This document shows positions 46,426 to 55,633 of a stretch of 64,000 bases of DNA, in pieces. Position 1 is the first letter of the stretch. Each line of letters begins with the position of its first letter. The stretch lies in contig JAGLON010000012.1 in the NCBI GenBank assembly GCA_023138975.1, positions 62,001-126,000 of the forward strand, given 5' to 3'. Under the pieces are notes generated by a model. It was not told the DNA's origin and made no database searches. It worked only from the letters and a program-made list of their open reading frames with translations. The stretch is from Candidatus Zixiibacteriota bacterium. GTDB taxonomy: Bacteria > Zixibacteria > MSB-5A5 > GN15 > JAAZOE01. Made by a program: the position numbers and the translations under genes.

Positions 46426-46460
46426 ACGTTTGTATGATATTGAACTATGTAATGAGAAAT

Positions 46461-47828
46461 TTATCGCTTGGCGTCGATACTGTATTTCTTAATCTTATCA
46501 AACAGCGTCGTATAATCAATTTTCAATATTTTGGAACACCGGCGCTTATTGCCTCGCACCTGCTTAAGCACCCGAATAATAGCGGCCCGCTCGGCACGCC
46601 CCTGAGCATGAGATCCGATTTCTTTGAGACCGGCACCCTCACGAAGCTGAATATCGTTGTTGCTTCGAAGCCGAATCGCCATGTGTTCCGGCTTGATTTT
46701 CTTACTTTCACAGAGAATAATGGCTCTTTCGATAGTGTTTTCAAGCTCACGAACATTGCCCGGCCAGTGATATTTTTCCATCAATTCCAGCGCGTCTTTT
46801 GACAGCGATTTCCTTTTCTTGCTCATATCGCGGCAATAGCGTTGAATAAAATGATCGGCCAGCGCGCTTATATCACTGAGACGGTCCCGGAGCGGTGGAA
46901 TAACTATCGGAAAAACCGAAAGTCGATAAAACAGGTCTTCTCTAAATTTCTTCTGCGTTATCAACTCTTTCAAATCGTTGTTAGTCGCGGCGATTACTCG
47001 GGTATCAATCTTAGTGGAGCGATTCCCACCGAGACGTTCGATGGTTTTTTCCTGGAGAACTCTCAGCAATTTAGCCTGAAGACTGATATCCATGTCGCCG
47101 ATTTCATCGAGGAAAATTGTACCGCCATCGGAAATTTCGAACTTACCGATTTTGCGAGCAACGGAACCGGTAAACGCTCCCCGTTCCGAGCCAAAAAGCT
47201 CGTTTTCGAGAAGATCGCGTGGGATAGCGGCACAGTTTATTGCGATAATCGGCCCTTTTTTGCGCGGAGAAAGATTATGGATTGCGCGAGCAAAAAGCTC
47301 TTTACCCGTACCCGATTCTCCCTGCAGAAGAACCGACGTATCCGAGACGGCAACTTTGTGGACTAGTTTGAGAACTTCTACTATTTTTTCATTCTCGCCG
47401 ATAATCTCACCCATTCCGAGTCGATAATCCAACTCCTCGCGGAGAACCTCATTTTCAGCCACAATCCGTTGAGATTTCAACGCTTTATCTACTAGAACCA
47501 GCATATGGTCGGAATCGAACGGCTTAGTAAGAAAATCATAAGCACCCATTTTCATGGCCGATACCGCAGTTTCAATAGTGCCGTACCCGGTCATGATAAT
47601 TACGGCTGTTTCGTTATTTAACTGCTTGATATTGGAGAGAACTTGCAAACCATCCATTTCCGCCATTTTCATATCGGTAATAACTAAATCAAACGGCTTT
47701 TCTTTAGCCTTATCAATTCCATCTGAACCATTTTTGGCCGTATCAACCAGATAGCCCTCTTCGGCTAAGGTCTGAGAAACCATTTTACGCATAGAGTCTT
47801 TATCATCGATTACAAGAATAGAGGACAT
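46461..47828 (-). CDS. Sigma-54-dependent response regulator (NtrC/AtoC type)
   Basis: 455 residues: receiver domain 1-120 with ILVIDDKDSM and the phospho-acceptor in DLVITDMKMAEMDG; AAA+ domain with Walker A GESGTGKELFARAIH, the GAFTGS loop for sigma-54 contact, Walker B GGTIFLDEIGDMD and arginine finger FREDLFYRLSVFPI; and a Fis-type HTH at the end (RVLKQVRGNKRRCSKILKIDYTTLF). It is transcribed alone without a neighbouring kinase pair; the large kinase at 48946 may be its partner. Regulated target not seen. Confidence 0.95.
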   Translation of the reverse strand: MSSILVIDDKDSMRKMVSQTLAEEGYLVDTAKNGSDGIDKAKEKPFDLVITDMKMAEMDGLQVLSNIKQLNNETAVIIMTGYGTIETAVSAMKMGAYDFLTKPFDSDHMLVLVDKALKSQRIVAENEVLREELDYRLGMGEIIGENEKIVEVLKLVHKVAVSDTSVLLQGESGTGKELFARAIHNLSPRKKGPIIAINCAAIPRDLLENELFGSERGAFTGSVARKIGKFEISDGGTIFLDEIGDMDISLQAKLLRVLQEKTIERLGGNRSTKIDTRVIAATNNDLKELITQKKFREDLFYRLSVFPIVIPPLRDRLSDISALADHFIQRYCRDMSKKRKSLSKDALELMEKYHWPGNVRELENTIERAIILCESKKIKPEHMAIRLRSNNDIQLREGAGLKEIGSHAQGRAERAAIIRVLKQVRGNKRRCSKILKIDYTTLFDKIKKYSIDAKR

Positions 47829-48226
47829 ATAAATTATTACTCCCGCCTAAAATTCATCTACAAAACACTCTTCTTTAAAATTATCGGCTTTTCCCCATAC
47901 TCCTGCATGATATATCCTGTTCGAAATTAGAACAATTTCTTGTGATATAACGGATTAGGAGTTTCATCCCAGTGTATCGCCTTAATTTCATTATCAAAAA
48001 TAATTGTAGGGTTTTCTCCATATAATGAATAAAAGGTGCGGTTGAGATGGGAAAGTTACGCTTCAATATGATAGTATTATAACTAAGGATTTGTAGACAT
48101 ATTAGAGTTTAATCTAATATTTAGTTTTAGTGGCTCTGTTTAACATGCTCTAATGTCTGTGACTTTTTTATCGTCTTACCAGCCTGCCTGCCTTTTCGGC
48201 GAGAAGAATATTCATCGCCTTCCCCC
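47829..48226. other. Intergenic region with no recognised gene
   Basis: The stretch holds the SD GGGAG of the NtrC-type gene (near 47845) and AT-rich DNA with possible minus-strand -10 boxes (TATAAT near 48076-48081). A 61-codon minus-strand frame (48066-47881) has no SD and no likeness to a protein. I see no repeat or RNA gene. Confidence 0.4.
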
Positions 48227-48949
48227 TTACTTAAAAAAAGTCCCGACCCGGGCTAAAATATCCACATTATGAAGTGGTTTGGTGATAAACCCATCGGCTC
48301 CGGCTTCTTTTATTTCCTTTTCATCAACATTGTTCTGATGCCCGGACATAATCAATACCCCGATATCTGAATGCTCCTTTTTTACTCTCTTGAGCAGGTC
48401 GATTCCGCTCATACCCGGCATATTAGCATCGGCGAGAATAACCGATACTTTGTTTTTTTTCAATTGCTCTACCGCTTCTTCACCACTTTCCGCCATAATG
48501 GTAAAATATCCTTCGCGACTTAAGGTTTCATCAAGGACATCGCGAATAATTGGTTCACCATCAACAATCATAACTGCTCCGGGGGCGGACTGGATGGCCG
48601 TTTCTATTTTTTGAATCAGCATTGCAGCATTGACCGGTTTTGTGATATAATCTGATGCTCCGACAGTTATCCCCTTAACTACTGCGGCTTTATCGCTAAG
48701 TGATGTGCAAAGAATCACCGGGATCTTAGCCAATCGTTTTTTACTTTTCATGAATTTAACAAACTGAAACCCGTCAATTCCGGGGAGCATCACATCGGAA
48801 ATAACAACATTGACAAGATTCCCTGCCTGAAGCCATTCTATTGCTCTAGACGCGGAGGTAAATCCAATGGCTTCGTAGCCGTTTTGTGTCACAATCTTCT
48901 CCACTAACTTAAGGGCAACTGCCTCGTCTTCAAGAATCATGACTTTCAT
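48227..48949 (-). CDS. Double receiver-domain protein without output domain
   Basis: Two receiver domains in 240 residues: the first has MILEDEAVALKLVEK and phospho-acceptor ISDVMLPGIDG, with Lys in DYITKPV; the second has LADANMPGMSG and DGFITKPL, but its acidic pocket reads MIVDGEPI with Gly where a second acid is usual. No HTH or enzyme domain follows, as in CheY-like phosphotransfer intermediates. It overlaps the hybrid kinase gene by 4 bases, so it probably receives phosphate from it. Confidence 0.9.
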   Translation of the reverse strand: MKVMILEDEAVALKLVEKIVTQNGYEAIGFTSASRAIEWLQAGNLVNVVISDVMLPGIDGFQFVKFMKSKKRLAKIPVILCTSLSDKAAVVKGITVGASDYITKPVNAAMLIQKIETAIQSAPGAVMIVDGEPIIRDVLDETLSREGYFTIMAESGEEAVEQLKKNKVSVILADANMPGMSGIDLLKRVKKEHSDIGVLIMSGHQNNVDEKEIKEAGADGFITKPLHNVDILARVGTFFK

Positions 48950-51900
48950 TGTTGAACTCGCTCCAGTCTGTCGTTAAATGATTGTTCAATACTTTCGTAT
49001 GCCTGTCTTAAGTCATCCAAAATATCATTTACGCCGGTGAAATCCCCATTTGCCCCTTTGATTTCGAGCGCAAATGCTATTTTTGCGACGCCTTCGGCTC
49101 CCATGCTCACCAGAGAACCTTTGAAAGTATGGGCAGACCGGCATAACAACTCGGCATCCGATTTATCTATGGCGTTTCTTATATCTGAAAGTAATCCGGG
49201 ACTTTGATTGATGAATATATCAATCAACTCATTGACTAATCTCATATCTCCGCCAGCTATTTCTTCAAGCTTCTTTATGTCAATCATTGATAATATTGTT
49301 TTTGTCACGGGTTTTTCCGTATTTTTTACCCATTTGGCGGTAGTGTATTTCGCAATGACTGCAAACAGTTTTACCCTGTCCAGCGGTTTGCTGATATAAT
49401 CGTTCATTCCGGCGTCGAGACATTTCCTCCGGTTTTCCTGCAATGCATGCGCCGTCATTGCGACAATAGGAATCCTGCAGTACTCACCACCGTTTTTTCG
49501 GATTTCTTTGGTCGCGTCCATTCCTCCCATAATCGGCATTTGTACATCCATCAAGATAATATTATACATGCCCCTACGAACAGCATCAACGGCATCTCGG
49601 CCATTTTTAACAACTGTAATAGAGAACCCCTTTTTATTGAGAATCGTCTGTACTAACACAATGTTAAGCTGGTTGTCTTCTGCCAACAGCACATTGACAC
49701 CGGTACCGTCAATCTCCAATTCCTCTGACATGTGTTTCTCCGATAATTGAGCCTCACCCAATAACTGAGAGTCTGAGGAAAGACAATATATAATATCCTT
49801 CCGCAACTGCTCCTCATCAATCGGTTTTGATACCGTTTTTGATATGCCGGATTGTCTGAGCTCTTTTTTCTCGATTGAAGTTCCGAGAGAACTAATCAGA
49901 ATAATTGGACTGCAATCAATACCAATTATTTCATGAACTTTTGTGGAAAGCTCGATTCCGGTCATATCACTAAGGTGGTTTTCAGTAATAATAATATCAG
50001 GCAGTGACTTAGCTTCTAAGTCAGTGAGATGAAGTAATAATTTCTCACCCGCTGCAAACGCTGTAACCTGCATATCCCAATGCTCAAGAAGCGCCTGCAT
50101 AAATGAACAGTTAGCCTCATTGCCATCAACAATCAGGGCATGTTTATTCTTCATCGCACTATTATTAAAGAGGCATGCTGGTGCTTCGTCGTCTTTGACC
50201 ACTTGCAATTGGATGAGGACATGAAAGATAGAACCGGTTCCTCCGACATCATTCAGATTAGTCGGACTCTCGGGCCATATATACCCTCCCATCATCTCAA
50301 CGAGCTGTTTGGCAATAGTTGTGCCCAATCCGGTTCCGCCGTACCTGCGTGTTGTGCTGCCGTCGGCTTGAGTAAAGCTCTCGAATATTGATTCCAGTTT
50401 GTCTTCCGGGATACCGATACCGGTATCTTCAACACTGAAATGGAAATGAACCTGTTCTTCAATCGTCGTGAGTTCGACTTTTAGAAGAACATGTCCTTCC
50501 GCGGTAAATTTAATCGCATTGCCAACAAGATTAATTAAAACCTGACGTAATCGCCCCGGATCGCCAACGAGATTATCAGGTACTAACGGATCAATAAAGG
50601 TACTCAACTCAATACCCTTTTCAGACGCCTGGACTGTCAATGGTTTGGCTGTTGTTTGGATCATTTCTCTTAAGCTGAAAGGTATCTGTTCCAGTACCAT
50701 TTGGCCGGCTTCGATTTTTGAGAAATCCAGAATTGAGTTTATTATCTGAAGAAGGTCTCCCGCAGAGGTCTTTACCATCTCAAGATAGTGTCTCTGCTCA
50801 TCGTCGAGTGAAGTATCAAGTGTAAGATTGGTCATACCTATAATCGAATTCATCGGTGTTCTGATTTCATGACTCATATTGGCCAAGAACTCACTTTTTG
50901 CCTTGTTAGCTTTGTCAGCCTGGTTTTTAGCCTCCTTTAGCTCATGCAAAATTTCACTTTGATGGGCAGAGTTTAGCTCCAAAAATTCTTTTGCGATTCT
51001 TATATCATCAGTATATTGCGCCAACTCGGCTTCAGTCCGTTTTTGCTCTGTGATATCCCGTGCAATTTCGATTATCCCTAATTCATTACTCGCTTCGTCC
51101 CGGATAATCGCGGTACTCATCCATGTCGGAAACTCCACTCCCTTTTTCGTTACATGGCTGACCTCGCCTTGATTAGTACCATTCTCCAGTACTTTTTTAA
51201 AATAAGGTAAGAGTTCGTTTTCAACTTGAGATTCAGTATGAGAGATTTGCAGATCCTTGCCGACTAATTCTTCCGGCTTGTAGCCGTGCATTCTGGCCCA
51301 GGCGGAATTGACAAACTCAATAGTACTGGCAGTACTTGCCAGAGCTATGCCGTCAACTGACTGTTCCATCGCAGCCTTAAACCTCAGCAGCTTGTATTCC
51401 GCAGCCTTCCTTTCCGTCATATCCTGAACAGTGCCAATCACAACCAGGGGATTACCCTTTTCATCACTTTTGCGTATTTCAGGTTGAGTCGCATTCACCC
51501 AACGCACTGTTCCTTGAGGCGTCACAATACGGCAGGAGACTTGAGCAAAAACATCTCCAGTGTCAAATGTTGCAAAGGCGTCTTTTATAGTTTTCCTATC
51601 TTCAGGATGAACAATCTTATCTATAGCATCTTCCATGCTTGTGAATACAGCCGGGTACTTCACCCCAAAGATTTGACAGGATTCTTCCGAAAATGACATT
51701 GTCCCGTTTTTAAGATGCCATTCCCAACTTCCAACCTTGGCAAGTTTCTGCGCTATTCTCAGGCTGATTTCTCGATCTTCAAGAGAATTTCGGGCTTCTT
51801 CCAATTCGGTAATATCGGTTATTACGCCAATTAAAATCTTAGAACCATCGGCCTGTGTAAAAAGAGCCTTTCGGGTCAGGAGCATTCTCTCTTCGCCGGC

Positions 51901-52395
51901 TCCGGTGGTGATTGCTTCTTTGTTTTCAACTGACTCACCGGTGTTATACACTTCATTATCTTTTTTCCAAAAAACATCGGCCTGTTCTTTGGGGAAGATA
52001 TCGTAATCACTTTTACCTATTAATTCTTCACGACTACGTCCCATTAACTCGCACATTATGTCATTTAGAAGGATCCAGCGGTGCTTGGCATCCTTAACAA
52101 AGACCGGGTTCGGTAAGGTATTTATAATCGTGTTGAGAAATATGCTGGCATTGCAAAGCTCATCTTCAATGCGGTCTTGTTCCTCAATCTCACGGATATT
52201 CTTGTGCTTACTATTCATGTCAATTTCTAACCGCTGCGATATTACGGTATAATCCCCTTTTGCTCTATGTATTACGCAAACTATCACGGAGGAAAATCTC
52301 TTTAAAATATCGGCATTTGTATAAGATTCCATTAGAGTCTGGGCGTCAATAGTAGGAGCATGATAGATTGCTAACACCTTGGCCAACACTTCCAT
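48946..52395 (-). CDS. Hybrid histidine kinase: PAS-PAS-PAS-HisKA-HATPase-REC-REC-HPt
   Basis: 1149 residues. Three PAS domains (starts near 82, 205 and 330; SIFLNTIINTLPNPVFV, SLRIAQKLAKVGSWEWHL, FKAAMEQSVDGIALAS) sense a cytoplasmic signal; no membrane helix. HisKA with phospho-His in ANMSHEIRTPMNS, HATPase with NLVGNAIKF and FTQADGSTTRRYGGTGLG. The first receiver is degenerate: VDGN instead of VDDN and ITENHLSDMTG with Glu where the Asp should be. The second is intact (LMDVQMPIMGG) and the HPt has RSAHTFKGS. It acts as a BarA/LuxQ-type phosphorelay. It overlaps the double receiver gene. Confidence 0.93.
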   Translation of the reverse strand: MEVLAKVLAIYHAPTIDAQTLMESYTNADILKRFSSVIVCVIHRAKGDYTVISQRLEIDMNSKHKNIREIEEQDRIEDELCNASIFLNTIINTLPNPVFVKDAKHRWILLNDIMCELMGRSREELIGKSDYDIFPKEQADVFWKKDNEVYNTGESVENKEAITTGAGEERMLLTRKALFTQADGSKILIGVITDITELEEARNSLEDREISLRIAQKLAKVGSWEWHLKNGTMSFSEESCQIFGVKYPAVFTSMEDAIDKIVHPEDRKTIKDAFATFDTGDVFAQVSCRIVTPQGTVRWVNATQPEIRKSDEKGNPLVVIGTVQDMTERKAAEYKLLRFKAAMEQSVDGIALASTASTIEFVNSAWARMHGYKPEELVGKDLQISHTESQVENELLPYFKKVLENGTNQGEVSHVTKKGVEFPTWMSTAIIRDEASNELGIIEIARDITEQKRTEAELAQYTDDIRIAKEFLELNSAHQSEILHELKEAKNQADKANKAKSEFLANMSHEIRTPMNSIIGMTNLTLDTSLDDEQRHYLEMVKTSAGDLLQIINSILDFSKIEAGQMVLEQIPFSLREMIQTTAKPLTVQASEKGIELSTFIDPLVPDNLVGDPGRLRQVLINLVGNAIKFTAEGHVLLKVELTTIEEQVHFHFSVEDTGIGIPEDKLESIFESFTQADGSTTRRYGGTGLGTTIAKQLVEMMGGYIWPESPTNLNDVGGTGSIFHVLIQLQVVKDDEAPACLFNNSAMKNKHALIVDGNEANCSFMQALLEHWDMQVTAFAAGEKLLLHLTDLEAKSLPDIIITENHLSDMTGIELSTKVHEIIGIDCSPIILISSLGTSIEKKELRQSGISKTVSKPIDEEQLRKDIIYCLSSDSQLLGEAQLSEKHMSEELEIDGTGVNVLLAEDNQLNIVLVQTILNKKGFSITVVKNGRDAVDAVRRGMYNIILMDVQMPIMGGMDATKEIRKNGGEYCRIPIVAMTAHALQENRRKCLDAGMNDYISKPLDRVKLFAVIAKYTTAKWVKNTEKPVTKTILSMIDIKKLEEIAGGDMRLVNELIDIFINQSPGLLSDIRNAIDKSDAELLCRSAHTFKGSLVSMGAEGVAKIAFALEIKGANGDFTGVNDILDDLRQAYESIEQSFNDRLERVQQ

Positions 52396-52531
52396 AGGCT
52401 CAATTAGCGCCTATTTTGCAGGCGATAAAATTCACCTTAACAGCATTGATACTCCGGTAATTGTAACGATTAGATTAAAAGACAGCGTATCCTAAAATAT
52501 TGGGCATGTTTAGAGCGAAAAATGGCTAAAT

Positions 52532-52558
52532 AAACGCCGGTCTGAGAAACCGGCGTTT
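52532..52558 (-). terminator. Terminator of the exported protein genes
   Basis: AAACGCCGGT / ACCGGCGTTT 10-base stem with loop CTGAGAA; the T-rich part on the minus strand (TTTATTT) lies downstream of the 52577 gene. Confidence 0.75.
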
Positions 52559-52576
52559 GAATTCGTAAATAATATT

Positions 52577-53101
52577 TTAATTTCCGGCTGAAACAGTAAC
52601 GACAATCTTACCTGAATCAACCACAAAAGTACCCCCGGTATTGCTGCTGCTGGTAGCGTAAAAATCGAATTGACCGGTTTTTGCCAGAGCCTTTAAACGG
52701 GGAAGCCCGGTGATTATTGAAAGTGATTGGGCATAGGTAAGTGTTGTTTGGCCTGGAGCAACGATCAAATCATCTATTATCTTAGTCGCGGTACCGGGAA
52801 CCGAAGTCGGTGTGGTACCACTGCTCAAATCATCGATGTAGACATTGAACGTTACATCTGAGGCTTCGGTACTGGTAAAATAAAGAACAACTCCGACAGC
52901 ATCGATAAAATCGATTTTGTCTTTATGGTCTTCCCAGTCATCTTCGTCAGTAAAATCTATCTGATAGAAATAAAAACCGGAACTGGCGGTAAAAGTGATA
53001 TCCTCGACTATGATAAAAGTACCCGAAACGAGACAACCGGCCAAGACAGCAATAACTACTGCTGTTCCGATGAGTCCTAATTTATTTATAATTTTCCGCA
53101 T
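52577..53101 (-). CDS. Lipoprotein with beta-rich body
   Basis: I do not recognise a family. The N-terminus (LIGTAVVIAVLAGCLVSG) is a lipoprotein signal with lipobox LAGC. The 150-residue mature part is beta-rich and acidic (IDFTDEDDWEDHKDKIDF, SDVTFNVYIDDL) and looks like a single beta-sandwich. A perfect AAAGGAGGT precedes the ATG. It follows the beta-barrel gene by 12 bases, so the two form an operon. Confidence 0.65.
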   Translation of the reverse strand: MRKIINKLGLIGTAVVIAVLAGCLVSGTFIIVEDITFTASSGFYFYQIDFTDEDDWEDHKDKIDFIDAVGVVLYFTSTEASDVTFNVYIDDLSSGTTPTSVPGTATKIIDDLIVAPGQTTLTYAQSLSIITGLPRLKALAKTGQFDFYATSSSNTGGTFVVDSGKIVVTVSAGN

Positions 53102-53113
53102 GAGGTACCTCCT

Positions 53114-53662
53114 TTAATATCCGCCGAAGTAATAGTTAATACCGCCTAATATCCAAATAGCTTTTTTGGAGCCGTCATCCTGTGGAGCAACAACCGCTTT
53201 ACCTCTAACCTCAATATCAATTAGAGGTGAAACGCCTATCGCGAAGCCCAAGCCTCCGGCAACTCCCAGCTTACTGTTTTCATAATTCGTATCGTCGTTT
53301 TTTACTTTATAGGATGCCACCCCCACAAATGCAAAAGGTTTGAATCCGGCTTTGCCCGGTAATCCTCCCAATGTAAAATCGATGCCGAATGATGTGATCT
53401 TGGAACCGCTGATACCTAAATCCAATCCATCAACCGGATCCGGGTCGCCCCATTTACCAAAGGTCACATTTGGTTCTGCGATAATGATCGGCAATAGTTT
53501 TATCCTGGCTTTGAGTCCAAAGGCGGTTCCGCTTTTCTGATCATCCTGAACTACCGGGATATTGATTCCACCAAACACACCGACTCCAAATTTCGGAGCC
53601 TGTGCCATCGCGGTCGAGGCGTATAAGAGCAACACCGCCGCGATAAATAATAATTTCTTCAT
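53114..53662 (-). CDS. Small outer-membrane beta-barrel protein
   Basis: The 182-residue protein has a signal peptide (KLLFIAAVLLLYASTAMAQ), then eight or so amphipathic strands (FGVGVFGGINIPV, FGLKARIKLLPI, PFAFVGVASYKV, LGVAGGLGFAIGV) and ends in WILGGINYYFGGY, as in OmpX/OmpA-type eight-strand barrels. No enzyme motif. First gene of the pair with the lipoprotein. Confidence 0.75.
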   Translation of the reverse strand: MKKLLFIAAVLLLYASTAMAQAPKFGVGVFGGINIPVVQDDQKSGTAFGLKARIKLLPIIIAEPNVTFGKWGDPDPVDGLDLGISGSKITSFGIDFTLGGLPGKAGFKPFAFVGVASYKVKNDDTNYENSKLGVAGGLGFAIGVSPLIDIEVRGKAVVAPQDDGSKKAIWILGGINYYFGGY

Positions 53663-53833
53663 CCGTAACCTCCATGATTGCTTGACAGCAGGTACAGTTA
53701 GATTATAAGATCATAAAATGATCATTTTTAATATCATAATATACGGCAAGATAGAAAATCCATTAGGATAAAAGATCTGCCCATAACTAAAATATTTATT
53801 GGGAATTAGCGTCTTTTCTATAGTAAGTATCCG

Positions 53834-54238
53834 CTAGTCAACGGCTTTGAATTTATCCCAATCCTCCCCAATAATTATTTTAGCTTCCTCCACCGCGTCA
53901 GATAAAAACTCGCGTGGAACATATATTTTGTAATTTCCGTCAATGGGGCGAAAAGATGATACTCCCATTTGTCCGGTAACACCGAAATGACCGGTTCCCG
54001 AATGTAATACGGCTGGAATGTTTTTTTGGCGAAGTCCATCAAGGCACATTTCCGCAATCTGAAGAGAGGTCAAGTTTAGCAAATGTACCCAATCTTTATG
54101 ATCTCTTTCTAATTCCGACCCATCATTAATATCAGCAACTTCATCTACCGGTAAAAAGGGGACTAATTTATCACCACAATCGGGACAGGTATCCACGCCT
54201 TCGTGGTACTCATATTTACAGCTTGGACAAAACGGCAT
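53834..54238 (-). CDS. Zinc-ribbon protein with DUF2007-like domain
   Basis: The first 28 residues are a rubredoxin-like zinc ribbon (FCPSCKYEYHEGVDTCPDCGDKL, Cys-x2-Cys twice). The rest has a PII-like ferredoxin fold of the DUF2007 type (LTSLQIAEMCLDGLRQKNIPAVLHSG and YVPREFLSDAVEEAKIII), which often sits in signalling proteins. Function unknown. It is 88 bases before the SPFH pair in the same direction of transcription, but an inverted repeat at 54269-54297 lies between. Confidence 0.75.
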   Translation of the reverse strand: MPFCPSCKYEYHEGVDTCPDCGDKLVPFLPVDEVADINDGSELERDHKDWVHLLNLTSLQIAEMCLDGLRQKNIPAVLHSGTGHFGVTGQMGVSSFRPIDGNYKIYVPREFLSDAVEEAKIIIGEDWDKFKAVD

Positions 54239-54326
54239 GACTCCTCCGGTTATCGATAATAATTTTCACCCGAGACGCTGTGCAAAAACGCCTCGGGAAA
54301 TATGATATCTACTTATTCGTTGGCGG

Positions 54327-55610
54327 CTACTTTTTTCCTGTTTTTATACCCTTACGGTTAGCTAAATCCTCAAGAGCATTGATACCAAGCGCTTCAAGGA
54401 CCGCATTGCCTCCGGCTCCTCCCTCCCCCATGATAATACGGGGAAGAATCGCCTTTCCTTTCGATAACGCGTCGGCAATCGCAAAGTGCTTTGCCTTAAT
54501 GGCATCAATTTTTATATCGAGATTGCTATCCGCTTTCTGGAGCATTCGTTTTGCGGTCGATTGGCCGCGGCCTATTTCTTTTTCGGATTTACCGTTCCAT
54601 TGCTGTGCCTTCTTATTAATTTCCGCGGACTCTGCTCTCATTTCCGCAAGAATCGTCTGCACCCGCTTATCCTGCTCGGCCGCCGTTTCCTCACGCTTAT
54701 TTACCACCAACTGTACATACCGCTCAAGCTCAACATCGCGCTCCCCCTGAGCTTTCATGGTAATCTGTTCCTGAGCTCGAAGGCTGGCCTCGGAACGAGT
54801 AACAATAGCCTGCATTTTTGAGTTCAGGCGCTGAGCTATCTGCTGCTGGATATCACTCTCATAGATCGGATCATAGATCACGACATTAGTAATGGCAACA
54901 CCGTATTTATCGAGCGGATTTACTTTTCTCAGTATTATCCCGGAATCATCGGTACGAATAATATTCCGAGGCAATATTTTTCTATCTCCTCCCGGACGAA
55001 ATATCGTATCGCTAACTTGAGCGACCTTATAGACTCCATGCATCAACTGGTCTCTCACGTAATCAGAATAAGTTGATTTATGAGTCGTATAAGATTCTTC
55101 CGATGTAAAAAACCCAGCCGTTTGCTGTACGGTTTCTATCAGTAACCGTTCAATTGCCCGATCGACAAAATTGTCTTCGCCTCGATACGCCTGGTGCAGA
55201 GCAATCATCAATTCCTCCGCGTTTTCTCTCTCATACGGAAGAATATAACGAATACTGCCGCTTATCCGCGCGGTACCTCCATCACGGTAACGAACCTGAA
55301 TAGACTGATCCCGGTGCAAGCCTTCGTGCTGTTCCCACGAAAACCATATAATACGGGATTTCTGATAACGGGTGATATCACCAAAGCCCTGCCAGAATAC
55401 TCCCGGCGCGGTGCGCACCGTCATGGTGCCGTCCAGCGCCTGTTTGATCTTGATAAACGGGGCGTCATTGTTTTCAACGAGCTTGTCACCCAAGAAAACA
55501 AGGACCACGGCAAGAACGATAACAACCACCGAAATAATCTTCTTTACTCCTGAAGATTTCTTCTTTGGCTTTACCGGGAGGGCCGGTTGTTCATTTATAA
55601 ATTCAGACAT
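54327..55610 (-). CDS. SPFH/band 7 protein, second of a tandem pair
   Basis: The 427 residues have a basic Pro-rich N-terminus, one membrane helix (IISVVVIVLAVVLVFLGDKL), a divergent SPFH domain (RYRDGGTARISGSIRY, EESYTTHKSTYSDYV, YGVAITNVVIYDPIYESDI), and a C-terminal coiled coil (EQITMKAQGERDVELERYV) and a Gly-rich end. The layout is like HflK/flotillin. It is paralogous to the gene before it, with shared DGG-x-x-RISG and EESYT motifs, which suggests a hetero-oligomeric ring. It follows by 23 bases. Confidence 0.8.
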   Translation of the reverse strand: MSEFINEQPALPVKPKKKSSGVKKIISVVVIVLAVVLVFLGDKLVENNDAPFIKIKQALDGTMTVRTAPGVFWQGFGDITRYQKSRIIWFSWEQHEGLHRDQSIQVRYRDGGTARISGSIRYILPYERENAEELMIALHQAYRGEDNFVDRAIERLLIETVQQTAGFFTSEESYTTHKSTYSDYVRDQLMHGVYKVAQVSDTIFRPGGDRKILPRNIIRTDDSGIILRKVNPLDKYGVAITNVVIYDPIYESDIQQQIAQRLNSKMQAIVTRSEASLRAQEQITMKAQGERDVELERYVQLVVNKREETAAEQDKRVQTILAEMRAESAEINKKAQQWNGKSEKEIGRGQSTAKRMLQKADSNLDIKIDAIKAKHFAIADALSKGKAILPRIIMGEGGAGGNAVLEALGINALEDLANRKGIKTGKK

Positions 55611-55633
55611 TGTTTTATCCTCTGTTTTCTTAA

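Noticed and set aside
47881-48066. 61-codon frame on the minus strand between the NtrC-type gene and the double receiver gene
   Set aside because: No SD, no domain pattern and atypical composition; likely a random frame in AT-rich DNA.
54269-54297. CCCGAG..CTCGGG inverted repeat as a strong terminator
   Set aside because: The 6-base stem has a long loop of 17 bases and no T run on either strand, so it is not listed as a feature.
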